A stretch of 64,000 nucleotides of DNA from Archivesica marissinica (lineage: Eukaryota; Mollusca; Bivalvia; Venerida; Vesicomyidae): assembly GCA_014843695.1 (NCBI GenBank), contig CM026401.1, positions 28,145,051 through 28,209,050 of the forward strand. Direction: 5' to 3'. The notes beneath the pieces were generated by a model. It was given only the letters and a program-made list of their open reading frames with translations. It searched no databases and was not told the origin of the DNA. The stretch's first letter is position 1. Every line of letters begins with the position of its first letter. Below, one piece after another: positions 34,791 to 47,739 of the stretch. A program made the position numbers and the translations under genes.

Positions 34791-36105
34791 GTACAAATTA
34801 TTTTGTATTTGAACAACAATCATCTTTGGCATTTGAAGTAATGAGAATGCCAACCTAGATGTCTACTACATGGTCCTGAGCAAGGCACGAACATATTAAG
34901 GGGCCATAACTTCTAAGATGTGTTTGATATTGACCCAAACAATATAATAATGATACAAAACATTTTTTGCATTAAAAAATTATCCAAACCTTTTCTAGCT
35001 CGAGTTTCTATTTCTAAATAGTTAAATTAATTAAAAGGAAGTGTGCATGTTGACTTGGTTGTAATTGTCTATTGTTCGAAGCGTTTTGTTTTCGAAGATC
35101 TTTGCTATCTGGCACAACCCAGAAGCCATTGCTCATTCCGACCATATAAAATATTGGACATTGAATGGCGTACAGCGTGCTCTTCGCAAATAAATAGCAG
35201 TTATTCAAGTGTGGAAGGTTGGTGGTTCTACCCATGTATCTGTGCCTGAAATACTGCTCAGGGGAAGGTCGGTGGTTCTACCCATGTATCTGTGCCTGAA
35301 ATACTGCTCAGGGTGTTCCTGCACCATTAATAGCTCGAGTGTCGCCACATGAAGCTGTTGGTGCGACTTTAAACCCACAACAGAAACAAACGAAACACAA
35401 ACACCCTGTGCAAACCTATACAAGAATTCATGTTTACAACGAGACAGGAACATCGATTGAATATAACTGAGGTTGAATTGCAGTTTATTGTATTGATTTT
35501 GCGTTTGGTAGCTTGTGAATGATTAGGAGGAAGTGTATTGTCGCGTCACTCTAGGGGTAACTGTCGTTAACACGTTTCACTGATTTTCAAACACCCTACA
35601 AATAGTATTTGCAGTGTTAGTGCTACTGTCAGCTGTGTTCTTTATTCTTTGCTAATCATCAATTGATCTGTCATTTTACATGGCTGAAGATGGTTGTAAT
35701 ATACCGGGAGAAACCATACAAAAGGTAAATAATATGAAAGTCAGTTGATTTTCAGTCACAGAGAAAATCGATGAAAGAAATTGACTGTTTAGTGCTTTAG
35801 ACTGATGGATTTATCATCAGAAAATGAGAAAGAACGATGGATATATTGCCTCGGGCACATGCATTATTGATAGGCATGACTATTGCTGGATGTGTTTCCT
35901 ATTTGTAATACACAGCTTGCATGCAAACATGATGAACCGTTTCTCTTAAACAGATATAATATGATCCTCCGAGAATTGGCGGAATTAGTTCAACGGCATT
36001 AGTGATACTTGATGTAGCATTTATAGTTTGCAATATGAATTAATTGACAAAATGTCATACAAGACATATTTGATGCATATTTTTGGGGTTGGATAGTTTT
36101 ATGAT
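34791..36105. other. Start of RERE intron 16.2 kb, mainly single-copy
   Basis: Contains the S2 fragment at 35211-35380. Apart from that it is AT-rich sequence without a recognised element or exon. Confidence 0.5.
35211..35380 (+). mobile_element. SINE family S2 fragment with internal 50-bp duplication
   Basis: GGAAGGTTGGTGGTTCTACC and TGAAATACTGCTCAGG occur twice, 50 bp apart. Then AATAGCTCGAGTGTCGCCAC and GTTGGTGCGACTTTAAACCC (3' end) follow, with an A-rich tail. Confidence 0.85.
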
Positions 36106-36211
36106 GCTGTTTTCTCGATGTTCCATTCTACATTCTGTGACATACTGATTGGTACACTGCTGTTTTCTCGATGTTCCATTCTACATTCTGTGACATACTG
36201 ATTGGTACACT
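36106..36211. repeat. 53-bp direct duplication
   Basis: GCTGTTTTCTCGATGTTCCA and TTCTACATTCTGTGACATAC, two perfect copies from 36106 and 36159. Confidence 0.9.
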
Positions 36212-36359
36212 CACTTCTCATTAATACAACCCACCCACACATCCCCCACCCCCTAGTTGCCAGGGTTACATACTGATATACTCACATCCATCCTACAATA
36301 ATGATAATGTGAGGTGTTAAAACTTGTAAGCATAGTATCAGCTGAAGTTTTAGTGAGTA

Positions 36360-37175
36360 GGTTGTATCTTTCAATTCCCAAGTTACATTGTATAGTTCAA
36401 TGCCCAAGTTATGTTGTATCTTTCAATTCCCAAGTTACATTGTATAGTTCAATGCCCAAGTTATGTTGTATCTTTCAATTCCCAAGTTACATTGTATAGT
36501 TCAATGTCCAAGTTATGTTGTATCTTTCAATTCCCAAGTTACATTGTATAGTTCAATACCCAAGTTATGTTGTATCCATATGATGCCCAAGTTCATGCCA
36601 AGTTATGTTGTATCATTTGATGTCCAAGTTATGTTGTATCCTGTGATGCCCAAGTTATGTTGTATCCATATGATGCCCAAGTTATGTTGTATCATTTGAT
36701 GCCCAAGTTATGTTGTATCATTTGATGCCCAAGTTATGTTGTATCATTTGATGCCCAAGTTACGTTGTATCATTTGATGCCCAAGTTATGTTGTATCATT
36801 CAATGCCCAAGTTATGTTGTATCATTTGATGACCAAGTTATGTTGTATCATTTGATGCCCAAGTTATGTTGTATCATTCAATGCCCAAGTTATGTTGTAT
36901 CATTTGATGCCCAAGTTATGTTGTATCATTCAATGCCCACGTTATGTTGTATCATTTGATGCCCAAGTTATGTTGTATCATTCAATGCCCAAGTTATGTT
37001 GTATCCATTTGATGCCCAAGTTATGTTGTATCCATTTGATGCCCAAGTTATGTTGTATCCATTTGATGCCCAAGTTATGCTGTATCCTGTGATGCCCGAG
37101 TTATGTTGTATCATTTGATGCCCACGTTATGTTGTATCATTCAATGCCCAAGTTATGTTTAATACCGTTGTTGTT
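36360..37175. repeat. 26-bp minisatellite, about 31 copies
   Basis: Unit GTTATGTTGTATCATTTGAT plus GCCCAA. The left end is organised as a 52-bp dimer (GTTACATTGTATAGTTCAAT alternating with GTTATGTTGTATCTTTCAAT). Further right it becomes a simpler monomer array with CATTTGATG and CATTCAATG types. Confidence 0.95.
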
Positions 37176-37274
37176 AAGTTGTATCATTCAATGCCCTATG
37201 TATAACTGTGTACTTCAGTACCATTGTTATGTATTCATCCTTTAATACCGTTGTTGTTAAGTTGTATCATTCAA

Positions 37275-38690
37275 TGCCCTATTTTATATCCTGACTGTAT
37301 ACCGACTGTATCCTGACTTGTATCCTGACTATATCCTGACTGTATCCTGACTGTATCCTGACTGTATCCTGACTTGTATCCTGACTGTATCCTGACTGTA
37401 TACTGACTGTATCCTGACTTGTATCCTGACTTGTATCCTGACTATATCCTGACTGTATCCTGACTGTATCCTGACTTGTATCCTGACTATATCCTGACTG
37501 TATCCTGACTATATCCTGACTGTATCCTGACTGTATCCTGACTGTATCCTTATCCTGACTGTATCCTGACTGTATCCTGACTATATCCTGACTGTATCCT
37601 GACTGTATCCTGACTTGTATCCTGACTTATCCTACTGTATCCTGACTTTATCCTGACTTGTATCCTGACTGTATCTGACTGTATCCTGACTTGTATCCTG
37701 ACTTGTATCCTGACTATATCCTGACTGTATCCTGACTGTATCCTGACTTATCCTGACTATATCCTGACTTATCCTGACTTATCCTGACTATCCTGACTGT
37801 ATCCTGACTTATCCTGACTTATCCTGACTGTATCCTGACTATATCCGACTTATCCTGACTTATCCTGACTGTATCCTGACTATCCTGACTTATCCTGACT
37901 TATCCTGACTTATCCTGACTGACCACAACCACTGTATCCTGACTGTATCCTGACTGTATCCTGACTTGTATCCTGACTGTATCCTGACTGTATCCTGACT
38001 GTATCCTGACTGTATCCTGACTGTATCCTGACTTGTATCCTGACTGTATCCTGACTGTATCCTGACTGTATCCTGACTTGTATCCTGACTGTATCCTGAC
38101 TGTATCCTGACTGTATCCTGACTGTATCCTGACTTGTATCCTGACTGTATCCTGACTGTATCCTGACTGTATCCTGACTATATCCTGACTGTATCCTGAC
38201 TGTATCCTGACTGTATCCTGACTGTATCCTGACTTGTATCCTGACTTGTATCCTGACTGTATCCTGACTTGTATCTTGACTATATCCTGACTATATCCTG
38301 ACTGTATCCTGACTTGTATCCTGACTTGTATCCTGACTATATCCTGACTGTATCCTGACTTGTATCCTGACTTGTATCCTGACTGTATCCTGACTTGTAT
38401 CCTGACTATATCCTGACTGTATCCTGACTTGTATCCTGACTATATCCTGACTTGTATCCTGACTATATCCTGACTGTATCCTGACTGTATCCTGACTATA
38501 TCCTGACTTGTATCCTGACTGTATCCTGATTGTATCCCGACTTGTATCCCGACTTGTATCCTGACTTGTATCCTGGCTTGTATCCTGACTTGTGTCCTGA
38601 CTTGTGTCCTGGCTTGTATCCTGAATTGTATCCAGGCTGTATCCAGGCTGTATCCGGGCTTGTATCCGGGCTTGTATCCTGGCTGTATTG
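37275..38690. repeat. 11-12-bp minisatellite, about 120 copies
   Basis: Unit CTGACTGTATC with variants CTGACTTGTATC, CTGACTATATC and CTGACTTATC. The right end (38520-38690) drifts to CTGGCTTGTATC and CCGGGCTTGTAT. Confidence 0.97.
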
Positions 38691-39738
38691 TAATTCACTT
38701 ATCTCTAGTTCCCAATAGCATCTGCAGTTATTCTACATCTTGGAATTATTCTTGCCCATATTGTGGTCCCAGGAGCGTGCTCACATCAAGCTTGGCCTGT
38801 AAACAAAGAACACAGCACCCATAAGGGGCACATTTACCCGATTATTGCCACATTGTTCTGGGCATATAAAATGGTAAATTTCCTTTTATGGTTGTACACT
38901 TGTCTACAGTTAGTAGGAACATCACAGAATACGAACGCATGTCTGCAGTTGTAAATTTCTATGAAGTGGAGGCCAGTAAACTTCTGTAACCAGGCGTGTG
39001 TCATTTATTTGTATAGATTTTCTACTGTAGAATGTCCTGTATTCTGTTCTGTATAACCTTCATCGATGTAAGATAAACTATGATTGCTGTTAAAAGATTG
39101 TTCATTATTAAGTATCCTGGGCTCTGCAAGGGCCAGAGTCTTTAACTTTCTATCGACAGAGCCATAGAGGGGCCTATTGTGTGCCAGAAAAAGCCACAAT
39201 ACAAGTCCTTGTCACTCCTACCACGAAATTCTTATTTCCCAACTACATTTGGCGAAGTGAAAATTATGATTTCTGCAATGCCTAGAAGCACAATGTCCTA
39301 CGAGTTGATACCTCCCAAGGTCATGAGTTCGAGTCCTTGCTACTCCATAATCAATTCTGATAGATTAGACCATGGTCGAGTGTATTTATAGATATGTGTC
39401 TGTAACCAGAGTTCACTGGTGCACTCCCAGTAAACACATGAAATATGTCTAGGAATGAAAGATGTTTGATCTATTATCACTCTCAGATCACTGTGCATCA
39501 AGGCAATGATTAGCACTACTGGAAGGGTACTACTACACTATCATGTATGGGTTGAATACTGCCTTTACCCGCCCCCATCCCGCCATAGAGAAGTAGTCTT
39601 ATATACTACTGACTCGCCCTATATACACGCCACAGCTATTTACCTATTATAGTCTATAGATAAGCAATATCTACCCCAGCTCTAGAGATTACATGTACTT
39701 ATAATCTCTTCTTAGTCATTCTGATTGTTATTAAGTTA
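38691..39738. other. Single-copy intronic sequence
   Basis: A tRNA-like patch lies near 39295-39350 (GAGTTGATACCTCCCAAGG, ATGAGTTCGAGTCC), possibly a SINE head, unconfirmed. No exon was recognised. Confidence 0.4.
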
Positions 39739-39742
39739 TTGA

Positions 39743-39905
39743 CCCTTAGCCTGCCGAATAACGCCACATCTGATCAGGATCTATCTATTCAGACAAATGT
39801 TTTATCTCCACTATTCGAATAGCAATCGGCATAGACCGCACGTTCTGTTCCATCAGATCATGCTGTTTGCAAATGTGACTTTAGTTGTGATTGGCCAGTT
39901 ACGGG
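39743..39905. mobile_element. piggyBac-like MITE family A, shortened copy
   Basis: Ends CCCTTAGCCTGCC and GGCCAGTTACGGG. Flanks TTGA at 39739-39742 and TTAA at 39906-39909. Internally CTGATCAGGATCTATC, CTCCACTATTCGAATAGC and CATGCTGTTTGC match the family; the first hairpin arm is deleted. Confidence 0.8.
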
Positions 39906-39913
39906 TTAATTAA

Positions 39914-40147
39914 TCCTTTCAACACTACATACCTCTAAATAGGCTTACAAAGTGTAGATACAGATGCGCTAGATCGTACAGAACCATCTCATCAGGATCT
40001 GCACTTTTCGCCAGTAATTTTACTATTTTTAGACAAAATTACCCATTTTGATAAATGAACTTGTCCAAATGATGTATATTTTTGATTACTTTATTGGTAT
40101 AAAAATATTGTGGACCAGTCCTTGTCAGCTATTTAGTGTTGAATGTG
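39914..40147. mobile_element. piggyBac-like MITE family B, copy 1
   Basis: TTAA at 39910-39913 and TTAC at 40148-40151. Ends TCCTTTCAACACTA and TAGTGTTGAATGTG. Internal landmarks are ACATACCTCTAAATAGGCTT, TCTCATCAGGATCTGCACTT and GACAAAATTACCCATTTTGA. The last of these is the intact version of the site hit by the hAT-like element in the third copy. Confidence 0.82.
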
Positions 40148-40193
40148 TTACGGGTGTTTGTGCACTTTTGACTACTGATATATCCTGGGGTAT

Positions 40194-40345
40194 GGGGTAT
40201 TAGTAATGGTGTCATGGGGCAGCATTGTGAGAATGGGTACCGGTGCCGAGACGTGTTTCCTTATGGGAAATCAATGTGTGGGGTATTAGTAATGGTGTCA
40301 TGGGGCAGCATTGTGAGAATGGGTACCGGTGCCGAGACATGTTTC
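40194..40345. repeat. 86-bp direct duplication
   Basis: GGGGTATTAGTAATGGTGTC begins at 40194 and again at 40280, continuing through GGTACCGGTGCCGAGAC, with few differences. Confidence 0.9.
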
Positions 40346-41134
40346 CTTGTGGGAAACGGTTACTGCTTGTATGCGACCGTAGGAGGTTACAACTAGAAAC
40401 AGTGTATCTATGGGAATGGTGCAGAAATACAATCCAGATTGTGTGGTGTCCTATAACCCTGCTATGCATTGGTGAACCATTAAACCCACTAAATGCTGCA
40501 CAACCTAGAATTTGTTTGTAATAACTATTCCAAGTAGTTTATGTTGTTTGCTTTGAATCTCTTTCATGTGAGTGGAATACACATTAGCAGTTTTTTTCAG
40601 TGTTCAGTGTTTTTGAATCTGCAACTACCTAGCTCAATGATGGTTTATGTATCAACAAGTTCTCTGTAGCATTATAAAAGCTTGATAACTAAGCAGTTGT
40701 CTGTAATGCTAATTAGGCATGTGATTGATTCTGATTCAAAGGTTGCGAAATCTCTGAATTTTTCTCTCAGTTTCTTGTAGGTTTTATTTTACAACAGAGC
40801 ATATATTTTGCTAGAAAAGGATATAAGAATATGCAACACCTTGCTTACCATGTGGAAGATATATGGAATAGGTGATTACAGGTAGCATAACAGAGATGTT
40901 GATTGAGGTGATTAGTGTAACAGCAGGATATACCTGTGTAAAGAGGAATTATATATAACAAGGAAACATTGGGTAAAACTATGTCCAAATGGCAGGAAGT
41001 GTAAGGAAGTGCTTACACGTTTTATTGAAACGTTTTATTGAAACGTCATTCATGTGTGATTGTTTAGTTCTGAGAGTGAGGGTGGTCCATTTACCAGGTT
41101 TGAGGACATAGGTAGGTACCTAGTTAATTCATAC
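40346..41134. other. Single-copy intronic sequence
   Basis: AT-rich, with no array, TE landmark or exon recognised. TTTTATTGAAACG is doubled at 41020-41045. Confidence 0.5.
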
Positions 41135-41265
41135 ATATTTATTTGAGCTTGATTGTGAAACAAGTATTTGCAACATTAGTTCAAATTCTGTGGAGACCTC
41201 ATCCCTGATGTAATCAATGGCCATGAGGGAGAGAGAAGGCAATGCTGATTTATGTCTTGTTTGCC
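41135..41265 (-). mobile_element. SINE family S3 fragment, minus strand
   Basis: Minus strand gives CAGCATTGCCTTCTCTCTCC, CTCATGGCCATTGATTACAT, AGGGATGAGGTCTCCACAGA and TTGCAAATACTTGTTTCAC. The 29-bp array begins directly at its 5' side. Confidence 0.78.
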
Positions 41266-41269
41266 ATAT

Positions 41270-42018
41270 GATACCACCGTCGTGGTGTTTGTGGGCCTCT
41301 AACCACCGTCGTGGTGTTTGTGGGCCTCTAACCACCATAGTGGTGTTTGTGGGCCTCTAACCACCGTCGTGGTGTTTGTGGGCCTCTAACCACCGTAGTG
41401 GTGTTTGTGGGCCTCTAACCACCGTAGTGGTGTTTGTGGGCCTCTAACCACGTAGTGGTGTTTGTGGGCCTCTAACCACCGTAGTGGTGTTTGTGGGCCT
41501 CTAACCACCGTCGTGGTGTTTGTGGGCCTCTAACCACCGTAGTGGTGTTTGTGGGCCTCTAACCACCGTCGTGGTGTTTGTGGGCCTCTAACCACCGTCG
41601 TGGTGTTTGTGGGCCTCTAACCACCGTCGTGGTGTTTGTGGGCCTCTAACCACCGTCGTGGTGTTTGTGGGCCTCTAACCACCGTAGTGGTGTTTGTGGG
41701 CCTCTAACCACCGTCGTGGTGTTTGTGGGCCTCTAACCACCGTCGTGGTGTTTGTGCCCACCACCCCCAACCACCTTTGTGGGCCTCTAACCACCGTCGT
41801 GGTGTTTGTGGGCCTCTAACCACCGTCGTGGTGTTTGTGGGCCTCTAACCACCGTAGTGGTGTTTGTGGGCCTCTAACCACCGTCGTGGTGTTTGTGGGC
41901 CTCTAACCACCGTCGTGGTGTTTGTGGGCCTCTAACCACCGTCGTGGTGTTTGTGGGCCTCTAACCACCGTCGTGGTGTTTGTGGGCCTCTAACCACCGT
42001 AGTGGTGTTTGTGGGCCT
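41270..42018. repeat. 29-bp minisatellite, about 26 copies
   Basis: Unit GGTGTTTGTGGGCCTCTAAC plus CACCGTCGT. Each unit holds the near-palindrome ACCACCGTCGTGGT (or GTAGTGGT). One irregular unit lies at 41757-41778. Placement at the edge of an S3 copy suggests origin from SINE sequence, which I cannot prove. Confidence 0.95.
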
Positions 42019-42109
42019 CGAGCTAACAAGCTCTTTCATGGTTACATATATACCAGGTGGATATCATATTCATTACTATTAAGTATTAAATAATGTACAA
42101 TGAGAGACA

Positions 42110-42293
42110 GCTCAGGCCGTGTCTCATTTATATGAAAAAGTTGGCAGTTTCTTACGGAGGTTGGTGCACCCAAGTACTGGTTAACCGTTGGAGCCTGCCC
42201 AGGAAAGGTGTTGTTAGGTAAACTGCCCGCCGGCGATATAGCCAAAAATGGTGCTGATGCAGGCGTAAAACCCGAAATATAATAAAACATATA
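42110..42293 (+). mobile_element. SINE family S1, 5'-truncated, 13-bp target duplication
   Basis: Flanked by ACAATGAGAGACA at 42097-42109 and 42294-42306. It starts at GCTCAGGCCGTGTCTCATTT, exactly after the B box of the full copy at 51287, and runs to GATGCAGGCGTAAAACCCG and a TAATAAAACATA tail. Only a handful of differences separate it from the 51287 copy, so both are young. Confidence 0.93.
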
Positions 42294-42306
42294 ACAATGA
42301 GAGACA

Positions 42307-42695
42307 TCTCTAATTTTCTATTACCTCCCTTGGCAGATAAAGTCTGATTATTCCAACATGTGAATAGGTTCTTTTAGTTAGAATCCTTTTGTTTTTACTG
42401 TTATTCCCTAACCAGATGTTGTAGGATGATAATTGTGCTTTTATCCAAATCGTGTTAATTAACTGATAACATTGTTTTACAAATAATTACCCATTGTAGG
42501 AGATATGTTGAAATATTAGTAATTTAATAATCATATAAAGTGATAGTGGAATAAAATTGCTAGTATGTTGTGCAAAGGAAACAATGATAAAAACAGAGGA
42601 AAACACTTAATAGGACCTATCTACTTTTAGTAAGTATTCAGGGGCAGTAACTGACCGATGTCTCTCATTACGTACTAATCAAAAATTAACTCTGC
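42307..42695. other. Single-copy intronic sequence
   Basis: AT-rich, nothing recognised. Confidence 0.5.
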
Positions 42696-42699
42696 TTAA

Positions 42700-42932
42700 C
42701 ACTTTCAACACCACAGACCTCTATATAGGCTTACAAAAAGTGTAGATCCAGATGAGCCGGCTCGTGACGAGCCGTCTCATCAGGATCTGCACTTTTTGCC
42801 AGTAGTATTACTAATTTTAGACAAAATTACCCATCTTGATAAATGAACTGGTCCGAATGTAATTTTCTTATTCATTTATTGGTCTAAGAATATCATGGAC
42901 CAGTCCATGTCAGTTACTTGGTGTTGAAAGAG
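42700..42932. mobile_element. piggyBac-like MITE family B, copy 2, 233 bp
   Basis: TTAA at 42696-42699 and TTAG at 42933-42936. Terminal inverted repeats CACTTTCAACACCA and TGGTGTTGAAAGAG. An inner hairpin pairs AAAGTGTAGATCCAGATGAG with CTCATCAGGATCTGCACTTT. The right end carries GGACCAGTCCATGTCAGTTA and CTTGGTGTTGAA. Confidence 0.87.
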
Positions 42933-43544
42933 TTAGTTTTGAAAATAACAGTGAAATATGTGATGCAGTTTCTTTAGAATTGTGATGTGAGGATACAATT
43001 CTAATGACATTCCACAAGTATGAAAACAGCTTTATTGAATTGACTTCTGCTACAACTATTTGAACTATGTATATACTTTATTTTACCCATCATGCAAAGA
43101 GGTAATGGGATGAAATTAGAGTACACAGATATTGAAAGTTAGAAACATAACAGAAAGCAGGGTTTGATAGAGAAGAGCTGAAATGGTGGCAATGTGTATA
43201 TGCATATGGATAGGATAATAGCCGAAAACCATCCAATATGTAAAATATTGGACTGTATGAGGCATGTAGCATGTAGCGCCGAAGACAGTACCAATAGTTC
43301 ACATATTGGATCCGTTTTGAGGCTTATATCTTACTTAAACACACTTATCTAACAAGATCCTACTAATTAAATTTTTTTATTTCGTACATGTATATGTAGG
43401 ATTTAATATAATACTCTGGCCTTTTGACAGCTGTCCAATATTAATAATAATGGACTGCAAGTACAATGGTATGACATTTACGACAGTGTTTTAATGGGTG
43501 TGAATTACTAGAACAGTGTTACACAATGGTGAAGAGACAGTTAG
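42933..43544. other. AT-rich spacer
   Basis: Nothing recognised. The first incomplete units of the next array appear from about 43530. Confidence 0.45.
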
Positions 43545-46500
43545 CAAGGGTGTATTATAGAACGGTTATTGTAAAAACCACACACAAGGGTGTATTATAG
43601 AACGGTTATTGGTATATATTATATAGCTCAACATTCAGCAAGGGTGTATTATAGAACGGTTATTGTGTATATATTATATAGCTCAACATTCAGCAAGGGT
43701 GTATTATAGAACGGTTATTGTGTATATATTATATAGCTCAACATTCAGCAAGGGTGTATTATAGAACGGTTATTGTGTATATATTATATAGCTCAACATT
43801 CAGCAAGGGTGTATTATAGAACGGTTATTGTGTATATATTATATAGCTCAACATTCAGCAAGGGTGTATTATAGAACGGTTATTGTGTATATATTATATA
43901 GCTCAACATTCAGCAAGGGTGTATTATAGAACGGTTATTGTGTATATATTATATAGCTCAACATTCAGCAAGGGTGTATTATAGAACGGTTATTGTGTAT
44001 ATATTATATAGCTCAACATTCAGCAAGGGTGTATTATAGAACGGTTATTGGTATATATTATATAGCTCAACATTCAGCAAGGGTGTATTATAGAACGGTT
44101 ATTGGTATATATTATATAGCTCAACATTCAGCAAGGGTGTATTATAGAACGGTTATTGTGTATATATTATATAGCTCAACATTCAGCAAGGGTGTATTAT
44201 AGAACGGTTATTGTGTATATATTATATAGCTCAACATTCAGCAAGGGTGTATTATAGAACGGTTATTGTGTATATATTATATAGCTCAACATTCAGCAAG
44301 GGTGTATTATAGAACGGTTATTGTGTATATATTATATAGCTCAACATTCAGCAAGGGTGTATTATAGAACGGTTATTGGTGTATATTATATAGCTCAAAC
44401 ATTCAGCAAGGGTGTATTATAGAACGGTTATTGGTATATATTATATAGCTCAACATTCAGCAAGGGTGTATTATAGAACGGTTATTGTGTATATTATATA
44501 GCTCAACATTCAGCAAGGGTGTATTATAGAACGGTTATTGTGTATATATTATATAGCTCAACATTCAGCAAGGGTGTATTATAGAACGGTTATTGGTATA
44601 TATTATATAGCTCAACATTCAGCAAGGGTGTATTATAGAACGGTTATTGGTATATATTATATAGCTCAACATTCAGCAAGGGTGTATTATAGAACGGTTA
44701 TTGTGTATATATTATATAGCTCAACATTCAGCAAGGGTGTATTATAGAACGGTTATTGGTATATATTATATAGCTCAACATTCAGCAAGGGTGTATTATA
44801 GAACGGTTATTGGTATATATTATATAGCTCAACATTCAGCAAGGGTGTATTATAGAACGGTTATTGGTATATATTATATAGCTCAACATTCAGCAAGGGT
44901 GTATTATAGAACGGTTATTGTGTATATATTATATAGCTCAACATTCAGCAAGGGTGTATTATAGAACGGTTATTGGTATATATTATATAGCTCAACATTC
45001 AGCAAGGGTGTATTATAGAACGGTTATTGGTGTATATTATATAGCTCAAACATTCAGCAAGGGTGTATTATAGAACGGTTATTGTGTATATATTATATAG
45101 CTCAACATTCAGCAAGGGTGTATTATAGAACGGTTATTGGTGTATATTATATAGCTCAAACATTCAGCAAGGGTGTATTATAGAACGGTTATTGTGTATA
45201 TATTATATAGCTCAACATTCAGCAAGGGTGTATTATAGAACGGTTATTGTGTATATTATATTGCTCAACATTCAGCAAGGGTGTATTATAGAACGGTTAT
45301 TGTGTATATATTATATAGCTCAACATTCAGCAAGGGTGTATTATAGAACGGTTATTGGTATATATTATATAGCTCAACATTCAGCAAGGGTGTATTATAG
45401 AACGGTTATTGGTATATATTATATAGCTCAACATTCAGCAAGGGTGTATTATAGAACGGTTATTGTGTATATATTATATAGCTCAACATTCAGCAAGGGT
45501 GTATTATAGAACGGTTATTGGTGTATATTATATAGCTCAACATTCAGCAAGGGTGTATTATAGAACAGTTATTGGTGTATATATTATATAGCTCAACATT
45601 CAGCAAGGGTGTATTATAGAACGGTTATTGGTGTATATTATATAGCTCAACATTCAGCAAGGGTGTATTATAGAACGGTTATTGGTATATATTATATAGC
45701 TCAACATTCAGCAAGGGTGTATTATAGAACGGTTATTGTGTATATATTATATAGCTCAACATTCAGCAAGGGTGTATTATAGAACGGTTATTGTGTATAT
45801 TATATAGCTCAACATTCAGCAAGGGTGTATTATAGAACGGTTATTGTGTATATATTATATAGCTCAACATTCAGCAAGGGTGTATTATAGAACGGTTATT
45901 GTTATATATTATATAGCTCAACATTCAGCAAGGGTGTATTATAGAACGGTAATTGGTATATATTATATAGCTCAACATTCAGCAAGGGTGTATTATAGAA
46001 CGGTTATTGGTGTATATTATATAGCTCAACATTCAGCAAGGGTGTATTATAGAACGGTTATTGGTATATATTATATAGCTCAACATTCAGCAAGGGTGTA
46101 TTATAGAATGGTTATTGTGTATATATTATATAGCTCAACATTCAGCAAGGGTGTATTATAGAACGGTAATTGGTATATATTATATAGCTCAACATTCAGC
46201 AAGGGTGTATTATAGAACGGTAATTGGTGTATATTATATAGCTCAACATTCAGCAAGGGTGTATTATAGAACGGTTATTGGTATATATTATATAGCTCAA
46301 CATTCAGCAAGGGTGTATTATAGAACGGTTATTGTGTATATATTATATAGCTCAACATTCAGCAAGGGTGTATTATAGAACGGTTATTGTGTATATATTA
46401 TATAGCTCAACATTCAGCAAGGGTGTATTATAGAACGGTTATTGTGTATATATTATATAGCTCAACATTCAGCAAGGGTTATTATAGAACGGTTATTGTG

Positions 46501-47356
46501 TATATTATATAGATCAACATTCAGCAAGATTGTATTATAGAACGGTTATTGTGTATATTATATAGATCAACATTCAGCAAGGGTGTATTATAGAACGGTT
46601 ATTGTGTATATTATATAGATCAACATTCAGCAAGGGTGTATTATAGAACGGTTATTGTGTATATTATATAGATCAACATTCAGCAAGGGTGTATTATAGA
46701 ACGGTTATTGGTATATATTATATAGCTCAACATTCAGCAAGGGTGTATTATAGAACGGTTATTGGTATATATTATATAGCTCAACATTCAGCAAGGGTGT
46801 ATTATAGAACGGTTATTGTGTATATTATATAGCTCAACATTCAGCAAGGGTGTATTATAGAACGGTTATTGTGTATATATTATATAGCTCAACATTCAGC
46901 AAGGGTGTATTATAGAACGGTTATTGTGTATATATTATATAGATCAACATTCAGCAAGGGTGTATTATAGAACGGTTATTGTGTATATATTATATAGATC
47001 AACATTCAGCAAGGGTGTATTATAGAACGGTTATTGGTATATATTATATAGCTCAACATTCAGCAAGGGTGTATTATAGAACGGTTATTGGTATATATTA
47101 TATAGCTCAATATTCAGCAAGGGTGTATTATAGAACGGTTATTGTGTATATATTATATAGCTCAACATTCAGCAAGGGTGTATTATAGAACGGTTATTGT
47201 GTATATATTATATAGCTCAACATTCAGCAAGGGTGTATTATAGAACGGTTATTGTGTATATATTATATAGCTCAACATTCAGCAAGGGTGTATTATAGAA
47301 CGGTTATTGTGTGTATATTATATAGCTCAACATTCAGCAAGGGTGTATTATAGAAC
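43545..47356. repeat. 54-56-bp minisatellite, about 70 copies, 3.8 kb
   Basis: Unit core TATAGCTCAACATTCAGCAA plus GGGTGTATTATAGAACGGTT and ATTGTGTATATATTA. Variants are ATTGGTATATATTA, ATTGGTGTATATTA and ATAGATCAACATT, the last clustered at 46500-47000. 54-bp units keep frames open and give short spurious ORFs. Confidence 0.97.
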
Positions 47357-47645
47357 TTTATGGAGCCAATAATTTGCCCCGATTTACAAAGGGTGTGACG
47401 ATTTACCACGATAAAAAAAGTTTGCATAGCCAGAAAAACAAAACAAAAATGTGATAATTATTGTGTATAATGATGGTAAATAATGATGTACCATGTGTGA
47501 AATATATTATAGTCTGTCTAGCCCTACAATTCTCAAGTTCAATAAATATTTCCCCATAGACTACAAATGCAAAATTATGCAACATCAAAATCCCCAGTGT
47601 TGATAATGTTTCTTCAGTAATTCAGCTAAGCATCTCTATATCTCA
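47357..47645. other. Spacer between array and MITE
   Basis: AT-rich, nothing recognised. Confidence 0.45.
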
Positions 47646-47739
47646 ACCCTTTCAACACCACATACCTCTAAATAGGCTAGCCATCTCATCAGGATCTGCA
47701 CTTTTTGCCAGCAATATTACTATTTTTAGACATAATTAC

